This document shows positions 34,846 through 46,360 of a DNA stretch of 64,000 nt, one piece after another. Numbering within the stretch: the first letter of the stretch is position 1; the number at the start of each line of letters is the position of its first letter. The notes below the pieces were generated by a model, which was not told the DNA's origin, did no database searches, and worked only from the letters and a program-made list of their open reading frames with translations. A program made the position numbers and the translations under genes. Origin of the DNA: Botryosphaeria dothidea. Its lineage: Eukaryota > Ascomycota > Dothideomycetes > Botryosphaeriales > Botryosphaeriaceae. The stretch lies in assembly GCA_011503125.2 (NCBI GenBank), contig WWBZ02000062.1, forward strand, positions 1,426,001-1,490,000, in the 5' to 3' direction.

Positions 34846-35490
34846 TGCAAACATTGGGGCTGACACCACGGCGGCGGAAGCGCAATTCCCCCGCTGGCAT
34901 TTTAGAACTGAGTCATACTGCTACTTACACTCTATGTAGATTTAGACCTCTGTGGCCACGCTGAGGCCTCTCTTGCAGCGTCAGAACATAGCTTTGCCAG
35001 CTCTCAGCATCAACAGTCCAAGCCTATGCCGAGAGAAGAAGGAAGGGTCGAGGAAAATTTTGCTAAGGCATCTACACTACGATGCAATAGACGGAGGCAT
35101 CCTGCCGGACGACCGGTGAAATCCCCACTCTTATGTTGAGATACCACGCATACGGGTGTTATGCGCAGTAGGCATTCCCTTCACCGGTATACCTCGTGTT
35201 TTGTGTACTGACGTCACTAGTGTACTCTCTCGTACCCGTTTCTGTGTATTCGTATCAACGTATCCACGTATCTGTATGCAGACACGACGGGCAGGCCTCC
35301 CTTATTTGGCCCGTCTAGGCAAGTATAAGAGGGAATATTCGTTGCAATCCCCTTAGGTACTGCAGATTGTGATATTGATCGTGCGGGGTCTCCTGACGTC
35401 AAAATTGCTCTGCTCCAAAGTATAAAGTGTTTAAGCGCAGTCTGGTTTGGGAATCTATACTCCAGCACGATCTTGAGGCACCCAATCAAG
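34846..35490. other. Intergenic, nothing recognised
   Basis: Region between the first NLR gene and the saponin-hydrolase-like gene. No supported coding or RNA feature. Confidence 0.4.
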
Positions 35491-37376
35491 ATGCGCCTTC
35501 CTATCACGGCCATATATCTTGCTGCTCCTGCTCTACAATTCACAATTACAAGCGCCAGTTCCGTTCCAGCTCCGCCTGAGCCTGAGCCAATCTCCGTCAA
35601 TGAGCTTCCACTGCCACCGGTGACGCCAAGTACGGAAGAGGGCTCCTGCACCGCCGACATCAACCCAAAAGGAACAGGCTGCATCGGAAAGACAACAGGT
35701 CTTCAATCGGGAAGCTTCTTGCCCGATGGAATCCATGTGGCCGCAAAGGTGGCGTTTGCCGGTGCGCCTGCTGAACCCGATTCGGCTAGCATCTACACGG
35801 GACAGCAGATCATCCTAGTCAAGAACGATGGATCTACGTTTCCAAATGGTGACGCTTGGAAGTGTGTCACCTGCGGAGTACCCGAGGTGAATGCTGTCGG
35901 AAGGACCGACGCGCTGGATTATCCGCAGACGTTCACTGACGGCAAACGTCTGCTGGCCGGCACAAACATCATCGACTGCGGAGAAGCATTTCTGAACAGC
36001 ACCGACTGCACTGCCGACAAGATTCACATCCACCCCATCCGATGGAATGTCAAGGCCGACGGTTCTGGGGAAGGCGGGACCATACGCGAGTTGCGCCTGC
36101 ATCCTGACAATGTGCACCTGGGCTACAACTCTTTCGGCATCAGCAACGGGAAGCTGGATCAGTACACTTACTTTGCACGCTTGCAGTTCAATCCTTCGCC
36201 GGAAGCTGGTACGCCTCTGTCTCCGCGGTACGACTTGGTCAATGTCACTACCTTGTTCAACTCTGCCGATGTACAGCCCATCACCACGGAGGGTGACCAG
36301 CTTTTCATCCACCCGGAAGCACTCACGGTCGGAGAGCTTCGTGGCTTCAGTGGCACCGGTAGGGAAGTCACGTACATCGGATATCCCGCCGAATCATGCA
36401 ACATCGACGTCTTCGCCGCCGACCTCACCACCGGCGCAATCCGCCGGCTCACCAGCCACCCCGAGTACACGGACCCGGTCGACATCTCGCCCGACGACGA
36501 GTGGACCGTAGCAATGGACACCCGCGGCACCGGCCGCCAGATGTTCCTGGCAGGCATGCGCGGCATCCCTCTCATCATCGACATGGTCGCCACCGCCGCC
36601 GTGTCGTCCACCCGCAACAACGGCGCGCGCCGCTTCTTCCAGCCCTACCTCATCGACCGCCACGGCGACCGCGGAGCCTACTTCGGCCAGCGCCTCAACG
36701 CCGAGGGCGACACGGCTCCCCCGGCAGCATCAACAACCCCAGCTGGAACGGCATGGCCGACCCGCGCTGGTCGCCCGACGGGACCCGCGTCGCGTTCTGG
36801 CAGGCCCTCGCCGTGGCGCCTGCCTGTGGCGGGGAGAATCCGCTGCCTTGCGAGAACTCGACGGCTCCGGGCGGCCGCACCGAGCGCTTGATGGTTGCGC
36901 ATCTCACGAGCCGCTCGCCGCAGGAGCGGCAGCCTGTTGCACCGGTCTCGGATGAGGTCCCTTGGGGCACGCCGTATGTGCCCGGCAGCGCCAGTCCGTC
37001 GCGGTCGTATCCGTCTCAGGGGGACTTCACGCTGAAGGGCAAGGCGTCGGGTTACGCGCAGATTGCTATCACGCCGAGCGGTAACTCGAGCGTCATTGGT
37101 AACGTTGCCGTCACTTATCACGACTTCTCCGACGATGGCGCCACGTTCCTTAATGGGGAGGAAAGTGTGTCTACGCAGAATCCTCAGCCGATTCTGGAGA
37201 AGGTTGACTGGTACTCGGATTTAGTGCAGACCGGCCAGACTAATGCGACGAAGAAGACGAGTCCGGATGGGCTCCATCTGAGTATTGACGCTATGACCAA
37301 TATCTTCGAGGCGAATGGGACGTTGACTACGACGATTGATGGAGAGGTGTGGAAACAGCCTGCTAACGAGACTTGA
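35491..37376 (+). CDS. Secreted saponin-hydrolase-like beta-propeller protein (frame break near 36.72 kb)
   Basis: A signal peptide (MRLPITAIYLAAPALQFTIT) and a Pro-rich linker are followed by INPKGTGCIGKTTGLQSGSFLPDG, WKCVTCGVP, and TolB-like propeller strands such as IRRLTSHPEYTDPVDISPDDEW and DPRWSPDGTRVAFW. I match these by memory to the fungal saponin hydrolase family (extracellular glycosidases that act on plant saponins), with moderate certainty. Exact substrate unknown. At about 36,715-36,725, in the run CTCCCCCGG, the frame changes: the upstream frame reads …LNAEGDTAPP and the downstream frame PGSINNPSWNGMADPRW. One additional C would join them. The whole is then about 628 residues, with N-glycosylation-like NxS/T sites. 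Either a homopolymer sequencing error or a recent null allele. Confidence 0.72.
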
Positions 37377-37581
37377 GCCTGAGGTCTTTCGGGCTCTCTG
37401 GGTTACTGAACATTTTAGCATCACGTTTTGATTGGGTCACAATAATTCGAAAAGTTTCAAAATACATCTTTCGGATGAAAAGAGTTTTAATTGAATGTCT
37501 TGAACACAAACGCTGTGTGTACCTATCCAAGCACTATACTCTGAACCCGCGTCGTGTAAAGGAAGCAGGCCAGAATGCAGC

Positions 37582-38221
37582 TTATATGAGTTCAGGATCT
37601 TCCAGGTCAATCATGCGCATACCATAGTCTACGACTCCACCCACGTCCCTAAATTCCTTCAATCCATCATCGCAGGAGGCAATGACGTGCTTGAAGTCTT
37701 CCTTCCGAGCGTAGACGATACGGAGAGCCACAAGCAGAAGAATGTTCTGCGCCACCAACTTACCATGGAAATCACAGTCGGGAACACCTCGCCTGACATG
37801 TTTTTTTGATCAGCCAAAGGCCCTTGGCGCAGTATCGCGCAAGCCTCACTGCTTCGCATAACCCCACCTGCTTCCCGATGACCATGCCGAGGATGGAGTT
37901 TAGCTTCATCTTCTTCTTAGGCGCGAACACCCCCTTCCAGGGACCGTGTATGATCATGGTAACGCGTCTGCAGGTGGGTTGATACTCGAAAGGAATTACG
38001 GTAGGCCGCGAGGAGTGCTCGAGGCCGCAGAGATGGATCCCGATTGCTGGCCAGGGTGACCGACGAAGCTCTTCTTCCAGCGAGGCCGCATTAGCTAACT
38101 CTTGAAGACGGTGGACTTGCTCGGGAGCCAGGGGCTCCATCGTGTTTCGTGTGTCGGAGTGTTTGGTGCTGAACATGATGAAGTCTTCATGGCCTATATG
38201 TCCAGGGCGCGTGCTTTGCAC
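37582..38221 (-). CDS. Unrecognised conserved-looking gene, intron or frame break
   Basis: The first part (38221 down to about 37870; ATGs also at 38176 and 38140) reads EPLAPEQVHRLQELANAASL…SPWPAIGIHLCGLEHSSR…GPWKGVFAPKKKMKLN. The second part, open to TAA at 37582-37584, reads PDCDFHGKLVAQNILLLVAL…YARKEDFKHVIASCDDGLKEFRDVGGVVDYGMRMIDLEDPEL. They are in different frames. Either an intron of about 70 bases (GTTATG…GCTGAT…TGTCAG) joins them, or one A of an A7 run at about 37801-37807 is extra. I do not recognise the family. Codon sense and a hydrophobic helix argue that it is a real gene. Confidence 0.5.
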
Positions 38222-38345
38222 AATGCTCTACTCACCCTCGTTCGTGAGCCCGGACACCGTACCGGGCGGCTTTACTAATGGGACAAGCGGGCCGACGGAT
38301 GAGGCAACCTTAGGTTTGTAACATTGCGTTAAGCTTAATTTGCAG

Positions 38346-39763
38346 GAGAAAGCATTTCTGACTCCTTGCCAGACAACTTCCTCTGTTCTCTCGCTGCTCG
38401 GAATGACTGGCTGACCTACCACAACCCCGACTTCAAGTCCGAAGAAGGCCGGTCCATCCCGTACGTGTACCTCTCCACTTCGAAGCAGGGCCCCAGCAGC
38501 CAGGACGCCTCCGGAAAGCTTCGCATCTGGATGCAAGGCGGCGTGCACGGCAATGAGCCGGCCGGCGACCAAGGCCTGCTCGCCCTCCTGGGCAAACTCG
38601 ACTCCAATGCCACATGGGCGGCATCCGTCCTGGAAAAGGCCGACATCCTCGTCCTCCCGCGGTACAACCCGGACGGCGTGGCCTACTTCCAGCGGTACCT
38701 GGCCACCAACTTCGACCCCAACCGCGACCACACCAAGCTCGCGCGCCAGCAGACCCGCGACATCAAGCAGCCGATGGTCGCCTTCGCGCCGCACGTCGGC
38801 GTCGACGGCCACGAGTACAGCGCCGCCCGCCACTACGGCGCGCGCGACCAGTGGCTGCCGGCGCAGGACGGCCAGTTCTCGGCCATGAAGAACCTCAACA
38901 TCCACCGGGACATCCGCGCGCTGGCGGAGGGCGTCTTCGCCAACGCCATCGCCACCGCGATGGAGAGCCGCGGCCTGCGCTGGAGCCCGTACATCACGGC
39001 CGACCCGGGCACGGACGACGCGGTCATGGACGAGACGACGTCGGACGCGAAGATCGGCGACACCAGCGTCGCGCTGACGCAGGCGGTCATGTTCCTGTTC
39101 GAGACGCGCGGCATCATGCTGGCGGCCCAGCACTGGCAGCGCCGCGTCGCCACGCAGCTGACCATGCTGGAGGCGCTCGTCCAGACGGCCGTGGACCGCG
39201 CGGACGAGGTGCTCGAGACCGTCGAGAGCGCCCGGGCGGACTTCGTCGCCAGCGGCGAGAATATCGTCGTCACCGATTATGGCCGCCCGACCAACATCTC
39301 GTGGACCTACGTCGACGCGGAGAGCGGGGACTTGGTGGACATCCCCGTCACGTTTCGCAACAGCACCCCGCTGAGCGCGAACCTCACGCGCGCTCGCCCG
39401 GAGGCGTTCGTCTTCTCGCGCGCGTGGGCGGATGTTGCGGAGCGGCTGCGCGTCGCCGGCGTGCGGGTGGACACGCTGGACAGCGGCTTCCGCGGCGAGG
39501 TCGAGGCGTTTAACGTCACGGGCGCGGAGGTGGCGTCAACCAAGTACGAGGGCGTGGCGAGGACCAAGGTGGCTACGGAGACGTTTACGAAGGAGCTGAG
39601 CCTGCCGGCTGGCGCGTTTTGGGTCAGCACGCGGCAGAAGAATGCTGCGCATGCGTTTGTCACGCTGGAGCCGGAGGGGATCGATTCGTATGCGACGTTT
39701 AATATCCTGACAGTGGATGTTGGTGATGAGTATCAGGTCTATAGGGTTATGGCCTCGGGATGA
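38346..39763 (+). CDS. M14-family zinc carboxypeptidase, 5' end unresolved
   Basis: Reading from an intron acceptor (TTTGCAG at 38345) gives about 470 residues: AARNDWLTYHNPDFKSEEGR, then the zinc-binding HxxE in MQGGVHGNEPAGDQG, VLPRYNPDGVAYF, NFDPNRDHTKLARQ, and the catalytic-glutamate block MFLFETRGIML. These are the marks of an M14 metallocarboxypeptidase, here of a long fungal type with a C-terminal extension (NGT/NIS-type glycosylation sites in the second half). No in-frame ATG begins this exon. A signal peptide is expected but not found just upstream, where an opposite-strand gene ends at 38221. Either a short upstream exon was missed (an ATG near 38225 could start one) or the gene is 5'-truncated. 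Confidence 0.75.
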
Positions 39764-40675
39764 AAAGCGGCTTGCTGCTAGGCCTAGAGTGGAGTCTCGT
39801 ACAACTGGCTGGACCGACCTCGATCCAAGAGAAGTGCCTACTTGAACTCAATAATGAGTGTTCTTTGGAAAGGATGCTAATTAGAAAAACATAAATTTGA
39901 ATCTCACCCAGTCACTATCCGGCCACCGACATACACGGGAAGTTCGTTGAGGGCCACCAATTTCACATGGGAGGATGTGCAGACGAGCGTGGTCTTCGTG
40001 CTCACCAGATCACACTTGCTTAGTGCGGCACCCTCAGTGTTGAACAGCACGGCCCTTCAGCCTCAAAGCCCCACCTGCCCAGGCCTCCGTGCTTGCGTTT
40101 CCGGTCTTCGCGGCGAGTCTCGGCCTGTTTCTCGAATCCGGGACGCAGCAGGCAACAAGGGTGGTTGATCCGGCACAAGAAGGTAAAGATGGCCAAGCGT
40201 GCGATGGGGCGCATGACATGACTTTAAGAGGGGCGTGGCTACATTGCAGACATTTCTGGAGGAAAAGGCTACGCTCAGGGTTCCCATTTTCACCCCGGAA
40301 GAAGGTGGGTACCATACTGACTTCTTCGTTATTGAGAACGCGTCCTGAACAGCCTCATACAATTGTGCACAGCTGGAAATTTTTTGACGTGTACCAAAAG
40401 TGGCATCACTGGTCATGTACACATATCGCCGATCAGGACTTCAAAATTGAGGCTCTGCGATAACAGTCGAAGAAGTTTCTGTAGTAAGACAGCTTTGCCG
40501 GTGTGATCTGCCCTGCAGAGACGCGTGGACAGTGTTCATCTGTACAACCTTCTACTTCGGCAAGTTCTTGCTTCCTTGCTCTTCCCTCCTCAGCGCTTTA
40601 TCCACCACACTCTTTGACTGTCATAGACCTAAATTGCGCGGCCAAGACATTGACGGGGGGTCATGGGTGGGCTGT
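39764..40675. other. Intergenic, nothing recognised
   Basis: Downstream of the carboxypeptidase. Several overlapping short frames at 40.0-40.5 kb lack motifs. No feature supported. Confidence 0.4.
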
Positions 40676-40680
40676 CTTGG

Positions 40681-40836
40681 TATTGAACAAATGGGTTGTT
40701 TGTATAGGGAGTGAAGTTCATCGTAGATTGGAATGAGGAGGAGGAGGGTAGGTGACCCGGTCCCTCTTATATAGTAGCTATATAACAAATTCTCGGTGTT
40801 GACCCTTGGTTCAATCAGACCCTGTTTCTCCCAACA
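40681..40836 (-). repeat. Small solo LTR (copy 2) with 5-base target duplication
   Basis: A 156-base element, reading on the minus strand from TGTTGGGAG to GTTCAATA. It is flanked on both sides by the direct repeat CTTGG (40676-40680 and 40837-40841), the 5-base duplication expected of LTR-element integration. It matches copy 1 at 2989-3145 in inverse orientation. A TG…TA end is slightly unusual (TG…CA is the rule). There is no internal element, so the copy is a solo LTR left by recombination, or a non-autonomous mini-element. Confidence 0.85.
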
Positions 40837-40841
40837 CTTGG

Positions 40842-41521
40842 AGAGCTGACTGCACGAGCAAACAGACAAAGATGTCCCATTAAGCAGTGCTCTAGCCCCC
40901 AACCTTCGGAATCGCCGAGTCGCGCCGAACTCGAGACCGCGGTTGGGGCGCAAATAGTGCCAGCTTAAGTAGTGTTAAGTAACCTGTTATTGCTGAGCCG
41001 TGAGTGACCCCCGGCCACGTGTGCAGGAGACCACAGACACACTCAAGGATACGTTATTATGTGTGCTTTGCAAACGCAATGACTGGCAGGAGACGGTGAG
41101 TCTTTTTGGAAATTCGCCGGAGATACTGACACCAGTCTGGCGGTTCACATACAAATTGGTCACCATGTCCGAGACTTAGCGAGGAGAATATGTGGATCTC
41201 TGGAGAGGGGCCGACTTTGCCATTTGATATGGCAAGTCTGTCGGATATCGCTGCCGCCAACGGTACGTGGTCGGCATAATGGCCCACAAAAAGCCGTCTA
41301 TGCTAACCGTTGAACGCCTCATGTTGCGCAACTGTCTGTAAGTGTACCGGAGCTTACTCGCGGGTCTATATCCGAGGGCAAAAATCCCCACAAGATACGT
41401 TTGCTTGGAGAGAATCAGGTCAATCAGTTCGATGCTGGCACCCTAAGAGAAAATGTATCAATAGGATGGTTGTACTCGCGCAAACACGGCGATACCTCCG
41501 AGAGTCTTCGAGGCGGAAGAC
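40842..41521. other. Intergenic, nothing recognised
   Basis: Between the solo LTR and the DUF6536 gene. No supported coding frame or RNA gene. Confidence 0.4.
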
Positions 41522-44500
41522 ATGCCACCACCACAGTCGCAGTTCGAAGACGAGCTAACAACGCGTAACAAATATGACAACGGCGAACAATCCCCGCTTC
41601 TTGAAGACGCACAACAGGACGGTGACACAAAATCGAAATCCATAATACACACCTGTGCCCAAAGCTCTGCTCCGTATGAAACTTCCCCGACTGATTTAGC
41701 AACGCGCTGAAAGGTGGACATAGACGCTTTGCAACACTCGGCATCTTCCAGCCATGGTTCCGCAACGTAGATCCCAGAAATCAGCCAGCGGCAGGCCTGT
41801 CGGACCGGACAATCGGTCTTTCTGTTCATCAGTTTGTATCGACGGCAATATTGATTCTCAACTTCGGCTTTGCGGTAACATCGATTCATGGGTATGGAAT
41901 GAACCGCTATACTGGACAGTTCTACCAGGGTGACTGCAACAAGGTGAAGACGGCCAATCGGTGGCTCCACCTATGCATCAACATAGTTTCCACAATGTTA
42001 CTTGGATCGAGCAATTATTGCGCGCAAATACTGGCAGCACCCACAAGAGAGGAGGTTGACAAGGCTCATGCCAAAGAGGAATGGCTTGACATTGGGATAC
42101 AGAGCTTCCGCAACGTCAGAAGGATTGCAAAAAGGAGAACGACCACCTGGGCTTTTTTGATGCTGAGCTCCGCCTTGCTCCATTTGATGTAAGTTTCTCA
42201 TGAAGTGAGCCTATTATTATTACAGTTGCTGAAGACTATAGATGGAATTCAGCAATCTTCTCCGCCATCCCGGTAAGCAGGTATACCGTTGTCGTGGTTA
42301 CAAGCGACTTTGCCGCTGAGACAGAGCCTTGGACCGTGCTGCCCCCAACCATCAACTGGGACGAAGTACCTCAGAATCTCAATAAAATGAGAGCAAATGT
42401 CAGCCGACTCGATCATCTCAACACAACAGAATGCATCAAAAGGTATATCAACGGTCAAGCCGGCATGAGGGATCTCATACTGGTCAGTGCAAATGTGAGC
42501 ATGGCAGACCAACAGTCTCTCAACTGGGACAATAGCTCTTCGCTCCTCGATGGCACGACTACACAACACAGTACGAATTGGAACTTGTACAGCGAGTGGA
42601 TGTGCACCTACTGGTGGGACCCTTACACCAGGCTTGCGGATAGTTGGTGCACCTGGGATTTCCTGCAACCACACATCGCCGACTGGACGTGGAGGTGTTG
42701 TATTTGAGAATGAAGAGTTGTGAGGTCAGAAAAGAGAGTATATTCTGCCTATCTCCTGAGAGGGAGGTCGTTAGGCTTACTTATATACATAAAAGAGTGT
42801 TTGAATAACCGAGGAGAACAGAAACCGATGTTGATATCCGAAGCTTGTGAATATGACGAGTAGTGAGGAGGTGGCAAAGAGTAGCTACTGATCTTGATGC
42901 CCGAAAGAATGTGATGCTTGATATAGTAGGGCAAAATAGTCTGACAGGAGGAGTTTTGTGCTCGAGGACGGACAGTACGTGAAGTCCTGGTACTACAAGA
43001 TAGACTATTGCCTGTCGGATGGCAGCCGATACGAAGAGATGGACCAGATGTGCGCGCTTCGGTTCAGCCCAGTCATTCTCATATCGGTGTGTCTGCTCAA
43101 TCTGGTGAAATGTCTCTGCATTGCGTATACCATCTACCTACACCTTCAAAATGCAGCGATGAACAAGGAAAGAGGCAACAGAAAGGGTTCTGATGGAAAT
43201 TGAGATCAGCTGTAACCTGATCTGCAATACTCATGTATCAGGTTTCATACACAAATTCGACCATCATGGTATCAACACTGTTTTTGGTATTTGTCATTAG
43301 TCTGATGATTTGTCAGTCGTGTCTATTTAGCTGCAGATAGTCTCCAGTTACTCAAGAATTCAGTCATTCATTCACTCATTATGATTGATTCATCCATTTC
43401 ATTTCATCAGGTTCCCCTGCAAGCACCCAGAGCTTTTCAATACTGGACAGGCTCCGAGGTTTGCAAGAGAGGATCCGACCCTCCGGTAGGGTAAAACATC
43501 ATCAGGTCCCATTTGTTACAATAGGCGATGCAGTTTCCAGTTTTCTTGAGCACGAGGACCATCACACGGCCCACATGTATCTGGCGGCGAAAAGAGATTT
43601 TATACCAGAATGGCCTTCCAACAAGAGGCGTCAGGACTTCAGTAAGCCGGAGGCAACAAAATGGTTCCACGCTGCTGGGTCGAAGAGATGGGTCATAGTC
43701 TACATCTTGTAAGCTCGGGCACTTCAAATGAACATCGAGGGCGATCAGCGAGCTAACAGCATCCAGGTCGTTCCTTTTTGTGCTTCTCGAAGGAGCATGT
43801 CTGGGCGTTGCGCTTTTCAACCTCAAGAACGCTGGCCTTGGTATCGACCTCCACTCACTGTGGGACCAGGGCTTCGGTACCTTCAACGCATACGCATACG
43901 TGCTTCCGCAAGTCGTCGAGAAGCTGTCTCAGGTCGGAGGATTGACATTTTCAACCTTTATCGCCAACACTCCGCAGCTTCTCGTCAGTGGCCTTTACCT
44001 GCTATACAATGGCCTCATCACGACGATGCTCGCGGCTGATGAGTGGAATGGCTACATCTCTGAGCGCAAGACATTACGGCTCTCGTGTTCCAGAGGCATC
44101 CAACGCTCATCGTACTTCCTCTCCCTGCCGCTCCGGTATGGCGTCCCCCTTTCACTCGCGTCGGGCCTGCTGCACTGGCTCTTTTCCCAGAGCCTCTTCA
44201 TTGTCGCATCCATATCATTCGTCACGCCGGACTTCCATTACGTGCCAACGGATGACGCAGCGATCATTGGTTTCTCGGCCATGGGCCTTATGCTATCACT
44301 GATCGTCGGTGTTCTCCTGACCCTGGCACCTCTTCCGCTAGGCTTCCTGAGGAGCTATGAAGGACCAAAGAAATCCGAGGCGCCGGGTCAAACCGCATAT
44401 ACTGCTGAAAATAGCACGAGCGAGAACGACACCGAGCGCGGAAGTACCACGGAGCCTGCTGCATATCCCATGCCATTGGTGTCTACATGCAGCGCCGCCA

Positions 44501-44670
44501 TCAGCGCCGCTTGCCATAGGCACGAAGAAGATGTAGATGCGCACCTTCTGCCTCTAATATGGGAGTTCGTCCGAGACAATCCCTCTAAGACGAGAAGGGG
44601 TCGCTTTTGCTTCACGACCGCGAGGGATGTAGAGTGGCCGGAAAACGTCGAGGAAGATGTCAAGGATTGA
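41522..44670 (+). CDS. DUF6536 multi-pass membrane protein
   Basis: Fungal-specific membrane protein of unknown function. Likely exons: 41522-41621, 41714-42188, 42242-42694, 42948 to about 43.18 kb, about 43.50 kb to 43708, and 43767-44670. The two borders at 43.2-43.5 kb are uncertain. DUF6536 hallmarks appear in order: a cytosolic N-terminus with a LLED acidic motif, GIFQPWFR, a first helix region, YQGDCNKVKTANRWLHLCINIVSTMLLGSSNYC, APTREEVDKAHAKEEWLDIG, VTIGDAVSSFLEH, FSTFIANTPQLLVSGLYLLYN, and RSSYFLSLPLRYGVPLSLASG with LLHWLFSQSLF next. The loop between 42.3 and 42.7 kb has several N-x-S/T sites and tryptophans and is probably extracellular. The C-terminus is hydrophilic. Confidence 0.82.
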
Positions 44671-46360
44671 TTAGTAAAGGTTCTTGGACCAGATGATTCC
44701 TATCACTCATTTGATGACGGTTCAGAAGTGAAAATGCTGCGTTAAAATTCAGCAGACATTAGTTACCCCTTAGATTGACTGAAATAAATACACTCAGACG
44801 CGTTTCGGACATAAGGTAACCCAAGAGCTCTTCTCCTTCACAGAGGAAACCCAGAAGCAAATTTAATGAGAACATATGGCACCTGTACGTTTGTGCTTCA
44901 CGCCACAGCTGATACCATGGTGATATGAGCTTGTAGACCGCGCTTTACGGAGTGGGATACGTGACTCCTTTTCACCAAATTGAACCAAATAACATGTACC
45001 CAATTGATCTATCGAATATAGCACGAACTACTCACCATTGTTCGGAATGATACGGTTCAAACCTCCCCTCTGGTCGTAGCCTGGTGACCTTCCCTTTTTT
45101 TCTTACCCCTCAAGCTCATGCTTTAGGTCGTATTTGGAGACCAGCTTACCGGCAGCTGTATCCTCGAGTCTTGGTCCATCAGTATTCAATCTTTTGTACT
45201 TGATTTCCTCCCACAATTTATTATCATTCAACACTGGAACAAGTTCCTTGACTGCAGCCTTGAGCATGTTCCAGTAATCCCTGTAAGGATTAAGTGGACC
45301 TGGATGATCATGACCCTTACTTGAGATCATCAAAGACGCCTTGACGGGGTTCTTGCCATCCGGATTCTTGAACCATCGGCTAGCCGTGCTCAACTAATCC
45401 TGTTGTGCGACACCATCAACACGCCAGATTATGAATATTTTACATTTACATGAGAGGTCTCAGACTTCATCGACGTTAATACACTGTTTGGCAGATGATA
45501 CTTCCGCGAAAGCCAGTGAGAAGAGGGGAGGATCCAACCAAGCAAATTGCATCAGGTACAGCATTCTCCAATACGACCCCAATAAGAAGGTCCAACGGCC
45601 GAAGAAATGTTCTTAGGCTTCACAATGGAATTTTTACTGGTAGAAGTCTCAGATGAATGTCTCATTGACGTTTTCTGATCTGTGACTTTATTGTCCCCGT
45701 GGGGCGGCGAATGGCGCAAAGGTAAGTTACTATGGCATATACTCAAGACTTCTATCACTAACTTGATGGTGGATTAAAAGTAAAGGGATGATGTTAAGAC
45801 ATAGTAGAGATTAATCCATCCCGCCGGTTAATTAAAATAATTACGCTCGGATAACTTTCATGGAGAGTTGGGTAATAGTATAGAGCAACAGTGGGAAAAT
45901 CGTACTTCATTGGTCCGCGGCAGGCAGAAGTATGGTCCCGGGAAAATTGAGTTTTTAAAGCAACTAGGTCTTGCTAATTCTCGCGCTGCTGGTTGAAATG
46001 CAATGCGAGAAGAAGCGACGCAGGATCAAATCTACTCATGGCCAGGAGTCCCACAAACACTTTCAGATTGACATCAACATGGCTCGCTCGTAAGTTTCTT
46101 GGAAAGAAATGGAACATACATCTAACTATACCGAAAGCTCCAATTTTTTATGTCCAAATAGCTGCTCCTCTGCCCTCAATCAGTCAATTTGGCAAATTCC
46201 GTCCCACGTTGTTTATCATCCATGCTCAATCCAGAATGTAAAGGACCGAGAAATGAATCAGGTGCTCTGCGGCTCATTCATTCTATAGAATATGATCCAA
46301 TTAGCTCATTTGCTTCATTCTCGTAAAATTGAGTGTCATATTGCAAGAACATTATCAAGC
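44671..46360. other. Intergenic with one possible orphan exon
   Basis: Downstream flanks of two convergent genes. Apart from the minus-strand frame at 45103-45393 nothing supported. Confidence 0.35.
45103..45393 (-). CDS. Hypothetical 96-residue reading frame, possibly a terminal exon
   Basis: A hydrophilic frame (RWFKNPDGKNPVKASLMISS…, …PYRDYWNMLKAAVKELVPVL…, …YDLKHELEG) ends in TAG. It opens directly after an in-frame TAG that could also be an intron acceptor (GATTAG), and it begins with TTG rather than ATG. It may therefore be the last exon of a gene whose 5' part is lost. No family recognised. Composition looks coding but support is weak. Confidence 0.25.
   Translation of the reverse strand: MSTASRWFKNPDGKNPVKASLMISSKGHDHPGPLNPYRDYWNMLKAAVKELVPVLNDNKLWEEIKYKRLNTDGPRLEDTAAGKLVSKYDLKHELEG

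Noticed and set aside
36396..36720. Start of the long frame at 36396-37376 (Arg/His-rich first 100 codons)
   Set aside because: Only the part after about 36,720 is coding; before it the saponin-hydrolase-like frame is the real one.
38614..39513. 299-codon Arg/Gly/Pro-rich frame
   Set aside because: Shadow of the GC-rich carboxypeptidase exon in another frame.
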